DNA of 12,028 bases, taken from assembly GCF_000003605.2 (NCBI RefSeq), contig NW_003157349.1, forward strand, positions 1-12,028, written 5' to 3'. The notes under the pieces are model-generated. The model did not search any database and was not told the DNA's origin. It was given only the letters and a program-made list of their open reading frames with translations. Of the stretch, positions 6,262 through 12,028 are shown piece by piece; position 1 is the stretch's first letter, and each line of letters begins with the position of its first letter. Both the position numbers and the translations under genes were made by a program. Source of the DNA: Saccoglossus kowalevskii (Eukaryota; Hemichordata; Enteropneusta; Harrimaniidae).

Positions 6262-7241
6262 GCTCTTCTTTTAAGTCACGATGGACATGTTTTGTTCAAA
6301 TTGTCGTCAATAGTCATAACATATTGGACAGTTGAAGCTCTCCTCGGTACTAATAATTAGGAAAGACCGAGACCGTCGACTGAGAGTAAAATATTCTGCA
6401 CGGATTTTGATGTAATGAACCAAAAACAAAAATGGCCACTAATGGTATAAAAAGCCAACTGATTGTAGCGATACTAGGTGTTTGATATGTGTTCTACACG
6501 AGCCTTTGTAAGATCAACCGAAATATAAAAATAATTACCTAATTCCATCAACATACATGTCCTTTCTTATCCCCAACGTCTACATGGAATGACGTTGAAT
6601 GCTCTTTAACATGTTATTGAAGCACCGTCACACGGTAAATATTGGTGAGTTGAAACATAATCAACCGGAACAATCACAGTGTTAGTGAGTTTTCACGATC
6701 CGCGGATTATTAATTAGCATTCCAATTCTTAACGCATTTGTCAAAAGTTAACCTATTTGCCATGATATTAGAAAGCCGGCATTTTTGAAAGAAAAGCAGT
6801 TCTCTATTGGATTGTTTTGTTCAATTTAACGTCAGTGTTCTGTCCGAATTAAACATCAGTATTTTATCTAAGTTTCAATAATTAAAGAACACCAAATAGA
6901 GAAGAGCGTCGGATGAGATTTATAATTCCATACACATTTTGAAATGGTACACTCATTAATAAACACAACAAAATCGCCGCAGCCAGTATACGTTTTTTTG
7001 TTTTGTCGAAGCGCCATCACTCGGTGAATGCCGGCAAGTTCAATCATTAACAGCTTTACACATCCGAGTTCCAGTGTCTTTTCACGTTATATGGAGTGTT
7101 AATTGGCATAACAACACTGCGAGTTAACACATTTGTAGCACAAGTAAACAGCCGGCATTTTACTGAAGGGGGCGGCAATCCATTGACAATGTTTTCTAGA
7201 ATATCCTTACAAATGCGAAAATTGGTATAGGAATTCGAAAC
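6262..7241 (+). other. Spacer between tRNA 4 and promoter 4; no gene seen
   Basis: Begins a-type and turns b-type near 6400, marking the recombination junction of this short unit. Contains a TATAAAAAG box (6446-6454), the hairpin (6574-6597), the palindrome ATCCGCGGAT, TAATTA sites and both decayed duplication halves. One of the two TTAACACATTTG copies reads TTAACCTATTTG here. Confidence 0.7.
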
Positions 7242-7280
7242 TATAAATCAACCAAAACATACCACATGTGTATCATTGCC
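7242..7280 (+). promoter_or_regulatory. Core promoter of homeobox gene 4
   Basis: TATAAAT at 7242-7248 and TCATT at 7273-7277, in the same spacing as in the other units. Confidence 0.6.
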
Positions 7281-7320
7281 ACACGCTTTCTCGTCCCATG
7301 CGTATCGTATAAAGAATACT

Positions 7321-8267
7321 ATGGCATTACATATTGACAACACCCATTTTACAGCCAATGCTATGTTGAACTTATTACCGGTGTTAGATATTGCTGGTCG
7401 GTTTGATTGGAAGAATGTCTGCGGTTACGTAGATGGTAAATCGCACAGCAAAGGTAAGTAAATGTGCTCTACTTTAAATAATTATGTCTCACCGAATTAA
7501 CTTCAAAATGGATTACAGTGGTTTAGGTCACGTAATGTTGTATCACGATTGCTACAGACACAAATATGTTTTTTTTTATTTTTACAGGTAGTTATATTGG
7601 CAGGAAATCAAGTCGCTATATCTACAGCGAGACACAGTCGGTTTTATTAGAAGTAATATTTACAACTACTACGGAGTATCTAAATCGCGACATGCGCAAG
7701 CGTATCGCCATAATTACCAACTTATCGGAAAAGTCAATTATGGTAAGTGAGAGCATTATGTATGCACCAAAGTATGTTATAATGTAAGCGAACAGTTTCT
7801 TGTTGTTCATTATACAATAATCTATTTTATTCACTTTTCAGAAGTGGTTTCAGAATCGTCGGGGTCCAAAACGGAGGCAAGAACGGAAAAGAGATGCCGT
7901 GTTGTATGCTAAGCACCATCAAGCACCAATACAAAAGTTGAAAGAATCGACGACGCGTTTTCCGTCCGTGCGAAGTCGAGGAATATCAGTGGACACTCGA
8001 CTTGATGTCCTACCAGCAACGCCTTCCCTCAGTGAATATATTGGTGTTCCACAATCCAGTAGTACACCAAGGCATTGTAGTGATACGAAGATACAAAATT
8101 GCAGTACACATTCCAGTGGTATCCTGACAGACGTCTATCAAAGTGAAATAGAAATATGTAGTACACCTTGTAAAGACGTGTCATCAGATTTGTCATTTAA
8201 TGGAATTACTGATTTAGATCGTACTCTGTGTCCATTAGTCATTTGCGAAGCTTCATATTCTGTTTGA
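7321..8267 (+). CDS. Divergent homeodomain protein, array copy 4
   Basis: Intact 237-residue copy with exons 7321-7453, 7588-7742 and 7842-8267 (introns 134 and 99 nt). Replacements are V14A, V48I just before the homeodomain, Q105P (shared with copy 3) and K144I in the basic-Ser part of the tail. The only silent change is the shared TTG at codon 117. Splice sites and start context are unchanged. Confidence 0.86.
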
Positions 8268-8321
8268 GAAAAGCATTTATTCTTGGTTAGTCATTTTAAT
8301 TTCGTGTACATAATACGTTAT

Positions 8322-8338
8322 AATAAAATATAAATAAA
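8322..8338 (+). promoter_or_regulatory. Poly(A) signals of homeobox gene 4
   Basis: AATAAA at 8322-8327 and 8333-8338. Confidence 0.7.
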
Positions 8339-8454
8339 AAATACATATTGTGTATTCAATTATGAGTCAAGATCGAAAGGAGCAGTGTGATCTTGTCAAA
8401 CGTTGTGATGTAAAAAATAAAAATACCTTGCATACGAAGCAGGCGATATGCAGT

Positions 8455-8539
8455 GTCTCCGTGGCGCAACGGATAGCGCGTCGGACTTCTAGTTGAAACA
8501 GTTATTCGGAGGCTGTGGGTTCGAATCCCACCGGAGATG
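8455..8539 (+). tRNA. tRNA-Arg(UCU), intron-containing, unit 4 first copy
   Basis: The tRNA body is intact and identical to the unit 3 gene. The Pol III terminator is altered: CTTCTTTTAA has become CTTCGTTTAA, leaving only TTT (8548-8550). Read-through towards the degraded tRNA at 8819 is possible. Confidence 0.9.
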
Positions 8540-8818
8540 GCTCTTCGTTTAAGTCACGATGGACATCTTTTGTTCAAATTGTCGTCAATAGTCTTAACAT
8601 ATTGGACAGTTGTAGCTCTCCTCGGTACTAATAATTAGGGAAGACCGAGACCGTCGACTGAGATTAAAATATTCTGCACGCATTTTGATGGAATGAACCA
8701 ATATAAAAAAATGGCTACCAATGGTATAAAAAGGCTACTGGTTGTAGCGATACAAGGTGTTTGGTGATGTGATGTAACAAATAAAAATATCTTGCGTATG
8801 AAGCAGGCGGTATGCTGT

Positions 8819-8903
8819 GTCTCCATGGCGCAACGGATAGCTCGTCAGACTTCTAGTTGAAAAAGTTATTCGTAGGCTGTGGTTTCGAATCCCACCGAAG
8901 ATG
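8819..8903 (+). pseudogene. Degraded tRNA-Arg(UCU), unit 4 second copy
   Basis: Same 85-nt layout, but with mismatches in every stem. The acceptor has two (GTCTCCA against CGAAGAT), the D-stem one (GCGC/GCTC), the anticodon stem is TCAGA against TTCGT, and the T-stem is GTGGT against CCCAC. The intron is changed to GTTGAAAAAGTT, and the B box has one mismatch. TTTT at 8911-8914 remains. Unlikely to yield a functional tRNA. Confidence 0.85.
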
Positions 8904-9880
8904 GTTCTGATTTTAAGTCACGATGGATTTGTTTTGTTAAAATCGTCGTCAATGGTCTTAACATATTGGACAGTTATAGCTCTCCTCGGTGCTAATAATT
9001 AGAAAGACCGAGACCGTCGACTGAGATTAAAATATTCTACACGGATTTTGATGTAATGAACCAAATACAAAATGGCTACTAATGGTATAAAAAGCCAACT
9101 GATTGTAGCGATACTAGGTGTTTGATATGTGTTCTACACGAGCCTTTGTAAGATCAACCGAAATATAAAAATTATTACCTAATTCCATCAACATACATGT
9201 CCTTGCTTATCCCCAACGTCTACATGGAATGACGTTGAATGCTCTTTAACATGTTGTTGAAGCACCGTCACTCGGTAAATGTTGGTGAGTTGAAACATAA
9301 TCAACCGGAACAATCACAGAGTTAGTGAGTTTTCACGATCCGCGGATTATTAATTAGCATTCCAATTGTTAACACATTTGCCAAAAGTTAACACATTTGC
9401 CATGATATTAGAAAGCCGGCATTTTTGAAAGAAAAGCAGTTCTCTATTGGAGTCTTGTTCAATTTAACGTCAGTGTTCTGTCCGAATTAAACAGCAGTAT
9501 CTTACTTAAGTGTCAATAATAAAGAACACCAAATAGAGAAGAGCGTCGGGTGAGATTTATAATTCCATACACATTTTGAAATGGTATACTCATTAATAAA
9601 CACAACAAAATCGCCGCAGCCAGTATACGTTTTTTTTTTGTTTGTCGAAGCGCCATCACTTGGTGAATGCCGGCAAGTTCAATCATTAACAGCTTTACAC
9701 ATCCCAGTTCCTGTGTCTTTTCACGTTATATGGAGTGTTAATTGGCATAACAATACTGCGAGTAAACACATTTGTAGCGCAAGTAAACAGACGGCATTTT
9801 ACAGAAGGGGGCGGCAATCCATTGACAAAGTTTTCTTGAATATCCTTACAAATGCGAAAATTGGTATAGGAATTCGAAAC
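8904..9880 (+). other. Spacer between tRNA 6 and promoter 5; no gene seen
   Basis: Contains a TATAAAAAG box (9086-9094), the hairpin (9214-9237), ATCCGCGGAT, TAATTA sites, two TTAACACATTTGCCA copies and the decayed duplication. The TAATTA equivalent to 1611 is lost here (ATTATTA). A long poly-T run (TTTTTTTTTG near 9630) differs in length from that of the other units. Confidence 0.7.
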
Positions 9881-9919
9881 TATAAATCAACCAAAACATA
9901 CCACATGTGTATCATTGCT
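9881..9919 (+). promoter_or_regulatory. Core promoter of homeobox gene 5
   Basis: TATAAAT at 9881-9887 and TCATT at 9912-9916. The four-codon upstream ORF in the leader is kept, with its second codon changed from CGT to TGT. Confidence 0.6.
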
Positions 9920-9959
9920 ACACGCTTTCTCGTCCCATGTGTATCGTATAAAGAATACT

Positions 9960-10909
9960 ATGGCATTACATATTGACAACACCCATTTTACAGCCAATGT
10001 TATGTTGAACTTATTACCGGTGTTAGATATTGCTGGTCGGTTTGATTGGAAGAATGTCTGCGGTTACGTAGATGATAAATCGCACAGCAAAGGTAAGTAA
10101 ATGTGCTCTACTTTAAATAATTATGTCTCACCGAATTAACTTCAAAATGGATTATAGTGGTTTAGGTCACGTAATGTTGTATCACGATTGCTACAGACAC
10201 AAATATGTGTTGTTTTTTTATTTTTACAGGTAGTTATGTTGGCAGGAAATCAAGTCGCTATATCTACAGCGAAACACAGTCGGTTTTATTAGAAGTAATA
10301 TTTACAACTACTACGGAGTATCTAAATCGCGACATGCGCAAGCGTATCGCCATAATTACCAAATTATCGGAAAAGTCAATTATGGTAAGTGAGAGCATTA
10401 TGTATACACCAAAGTATGTTATAATGTAAGCGAACAGTTTCTTGTTGTTCATTATACAATAATCTATTTTATTCACTTTTCAGAAGTGGTTTCAGAATCG
10501 TCGGAGTCAAAAACGGAGGCAAGAACAGAAAAGAGATGCCGTGTTATATGCTAAGCACCATCAAGCACCAATACAAATGTTGAAAGAATCGACGACGCGT
10601 TTTCCGTCCGTGCGAAGTCGAGGAAAATCAGTGGACACTCGACTTGATGTCCTACCAGCAACGCCTTCCCTCAGTGAATATATTGGTGTTCCACAATCCA
10701 GTAGTACACCAAGGCATTGTAGTGATACGAAGATACAAAATTGCAGTACACATTCCAGTGGTATCCTGACAGACGTCTATCAAAGTGAAATAGAAATATG
10801 TAGTACACCTTGTAAAGACGTGTCATCAGATTTGTCATTTAATGGAATTACTGATTTAGATCGTACTCTGTGTCCATTAGTCATTTGCGAAGCTTCATAT
10901 TCTGTTTGA
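9960..10909 (+). CDS. Divergent homeodomain protein, array copy 5
   Basis: Intact 237-residue copy with exons 9960-10092, 10230-10384 and 10484-10909 (introns 137 and 99 nt). Replacements are G39D, N89K in the turn before helix 3, G104S at homeodomain position 54 (a base-contacting position in many homeodomains), R111Q and K128M. The one silent change is GAG to GAA at codon 59. G104S and R111Q again fall in the short variable stretch directly after WFQNRR. Confidence 0.86.
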
Positions 10910-10963
10910 GAAAAGCATTTATTCGTGGTTAGTCATTTTAATTTCGTGTACATAATACGTTAT

Positions 10964-10980
10964 AATAAAATACAAATAAA
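10964..10980 (+). promoter_or_regulatory. Poly(A) signals of homeobox gene 5
   Basis: AATAAA at 10964-10969 and 10975-10980; the sequence between them reads ATACA instead of ATATA. Confidence 0.7.
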
Positions 10981-11096
10981 AAATACATATTGTGTATTCA
11001 ATTATGAGTCAAGATCGAAAGGAACAGTGTGATCTGGTCAAACGTTGTGATGTAAAAAATTAAAATACCTTGCATACGAAGCAGGCGATATGCAGT

Positions 11097-11181
11097 GTCT
11101 CCGTGGCGCAACGGATAGCGCGTCGGACTTCTAGTTGAAACAGTTATTCGGAGGCTGTGGGTTCGAATCCCACCAGAGATG
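11097..11181 (+). tRNA. tRNA-Arg(UCU), intron-containing, unit 5 first copy
   Basis: 85 nt, intact except CGGAGAT to CAGAGAT, which creates a C6/A67 mismatch in the acceptor stem. A single mismatch may be tolerated but could mark early decay. Terminator TTTT at 11189-11192. Confidence 0.8.
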
Positions 11182-11460
11182 TCTCTTCTTTTAAGTCACG
11201 ATGGACATGTTTTGTTCAAATTGTCGTCAATAGTCTTAACATATTGGACAGTTGTAGCTCTCCTCGGTACTAATAATTAGGAAAGACCGAGACCGTCGAC
11301 TGAGATTAAAATATTCTGCACGCATTTTGATGGAATGAACCAATATAAAAAAATGGCTACCAATGGTATAAAAAGCCAACTGATTGTAGCGATACAAGGT
11401 GTTTGGTGATGTGATGTAACAAATAAAAATATCTTGCATATGAAGCAGGCGGTATGCTGT

Positions 11461-11545
11461 GTCTCCATGGCGCAACGGATAGCTCGTCGGACTTCTAGTT
11501 GAAAAAGTTATTCGGAGGCTGTGGGTTCGAATCCCACCGGAGATG
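11461..11545 (+). tRNA. Weakened tRNA-Arg(UCU), unit 5 second copy
   Basis: Mismatches at acceptor pair 7-66 (A/C) and in the D-stem (GCGC/GCTC); the intron reads GTTGAAAAAGTT. T-arm, B box and anticodon stem (TCGGA/TTCGG) are intact. It is a milder relative of the pseudogene at 8819 and may be transcribed but poorly folded. TTTT at 11553-11556. Confidence 0.55.
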
Positions 11546-12028
11546 GTTCTGCTTTTAAGTCACGATGGATTTGTTTTGTTAAAATCGTCGTCAATAGTCT
11601 TAACATATTGGACAGTTATAGCTCTCCTCGGTGCTAATAATTAGAAAGACCGAGACCGTCGACTGAGATTAAAATATTCTACACGGATTTTGATGTAATG
11701 AACCAAATACAAAAATGGCTACTAATGGTATAAAAAGCCAACTGATTGTAGCGATATTAGGTGTTTGATATGTGTTCTACACGAGCCTTTGTAAGATCAA
11801 CCGAAATATAAAAATAATTACCTAATTCCATCAACATACATGTCCTTGCTTATCCCCAACGTCTACATGGAATGACGTTGAATGCTCTTTAACATGTTAT
11901 TGAAGCACCGTCACTCGACAAATGTTGGTGAGTTGAAACATAATCAACCAGAACAATCACAGAGTTAGTGAGTTTTCACGACCCGCGGATTATTAATTAG
12001 CATTCCAATTGTTAACACATTGCCAATG
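11546..12028 (+). other. Spacer after tRNA 8, cut by the window end; no gene seen
   Basis: Contains a TATAAAAAG box (11729-11737), the hairpin (11857-11880), the altered palindrome ACCCGCGGAT and TAATTA, and ends inside the first TTAACACATT direct repeat. The GAAGCACCGTCACTCG landmark is followed by ACAAATG where other units have GTAAATG. Confidence 0.7.

Larger units (their letters stand above)
4915..7193 (+). repeat. Array unit 3 (short type, one tRNA)
   Basis: Short unit of 2279 bp. After its tRNA the sequence is a-type (CAATAGT, GGTACTAAT, TTAGGAAAG, TTCTGCACG) and then switches to b-type (GATTTTGATGTAATG, CTAATGG, CTGATTG). The deletion crossover thus lies near 6398-6405, a different place from that in unit 1. 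Confidence 0.9.
8402..9124 (+). repeat. ~364-bp tandem duplication carrying two tRNAs, unit 4
   Basis: Half a starts at GTTGTGATGT (8402) and half b at GATGTGATGT (8766), ending near 9124. Half b is the more diverged, with a degraded tRNA and GGATTTGTTTTGTTAAAATCG where half a has GGACATCTTTTGTTCAAATTG. Confidence 0.88.
7194..9832 (+). repeat. Array unit 4 (long type, two tRNAs)
   Basis: Long unit of 2639 bp with homeobox gene copy 4, a structurally intact tRNA at 8455 whose terminator T-run is shortened, and a strongly degraded second tRNA at 8819. The spacer closely matches those of units 1 and 5. Confidence 0.9.
11044..11767 (+). repeat. ~364-bp tandem duplication carrying two tRNAs, unit 5
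   Basis: Half a starts at GTTGTGATGT (11044) and half b about 364 bp later (11408), ending near 11767. Half b shares GGATTTGTTTTGTTAAAATCG and the altered intron with unit 4, so units 4 and 5 share a recent long-type ancestor. Confidence 0.88.
1..12028 (+). repeat. Tandem macrosatellite array of homeobox + tRNA-Arg units
   Basis: The entire window is head-to-tail copies of one unit, open at both ends. Successive gene start codons lie 2273, 2641, 2279 and 2639 bp apart. The copies differ by scattered substitutions and small indels (roughly 1% in exons and 2-3% in spacer by eye), so they are real separate copies and not one sequence pasted repeatedly. The order of unit types is short, long, short, long, long. 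The long type carries an extra ~365-bp segment with a second tRNA. No transposon ends, rRNA genes or histone genes are seen. The array must extend beyond both window edges, because it begins inside a promoter-proximal spacer and ends inside a spacer. Confidence 0.97.
9833..12028 (+). repeat. Array unit 5 (long type, cut by the window end)
   Basis: The unit is at least 2196 bp, carries gene copy 5 and two tRNA segments (11097 and 11461), and is cut in the spacer. It would be expected to end about 440 bp beyond the window if it follows units 2 and 4. Two long units in a row (4 and 5) break an otherwise alternating short/long order. Confidence 0.88.

Noticed and set aside
9581-9976. 131-codon open frame on the + strand across the spacer and promoter of unit 5
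   Set aside because: It exists only in unit 5. In the other units the same stretch is broken by stops or by length changes in the poly-T run. It runs through the TATA box into the leader and shows no known domain.
11236-11475. Open frames of 63-79 codons on the - strand across the tRNA duplication
   Set aside because: They overlap the tRNA and spacer, occur in only some long units, and differ in frame and length. They look like chance open frames.
1-12028. rDNA, histone cluster, CRISPR array or transposon array
   Set aside because: No rRNA, histone, transposase or reverse transcriptase sequence is visible, and there are no short spaced repeats. The unit is a spliced homeobox gene plus tRNAs.
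1-12028. Array as an assembly artefact of one locus
   Set aside because: The copies carry distinct substitutions, different unit lengths and mosaic junctions that a duplicated contig would not create. Long reads would be needed to prove the exact order.

Overview
The whole 12 kb window is one head-to-tail tandem array (a macrosatellite) in an animal genome. Five copies of a 2.27-2.64 kb unit lie on the + strand. The signs of a eukaryote are GT-AG introns of about 99 and 134-137 nt, AATAAA poly(A) signals, TATA plus initiator promoters, and a tRNA-Arg(UCU) with a 12-nt intron at the canonical 37/38 position. AT-rich DNA, short introns and a TCATT initiator suggest an arthropod, perhaps an insect. 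That is inference; the species cannot be named from the sequence.

Each unit carries (1) a three-exon Pol II gene for a 237-residue divergent homeodomain protein, (2) one or two tRNA-Arg(UCU) genes or pseudogenes downstream on the same strand, and (3) about 0.98 kb of spacer before the next promoter. Gene starts (ATG) are at 128, 2401, 5042, 7321 and 9960, so the spacings are 2273, 2641, 2279 and 2639 bp. All five genes are intact, with every splice site, start and stop preserved.

The length difference comes from a ~365-bp internal tandem duplication that includes the tRNA. Units 2, 4 and 5 are long (two tRNAs) and units 1 and 3 are short (one tRNA). Diagnostic bases show that the two short units are recombinants of the long type with different crossover points, so the array has expanded and contracted repeatedly. 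The eight tRNA copies range from intact to clearly degraded; the second copies in units 4 and 5 are the worst.

The spacer has no convincing gene. It holds an old, decayed direct duplication, a perfectly conserved 7-bp hairpin, an invariant TATAAAAAG box, several TAATTA homeodomain-type sites and a palindrome.

A homeobox gene repeated in a macrosatellite recalls mammalian DUX4/D4Z4, but here the gene keeps its introns and is interleaved with Pol III genes. This is the most interesting feature of the window. How the parts work together is unknown. Plausible ideas are a multicopy dose of a transcription factor, autoregulation through the TAATTA sites, and tRNA genes acting as boundaries or recombination and replication-pause sites.
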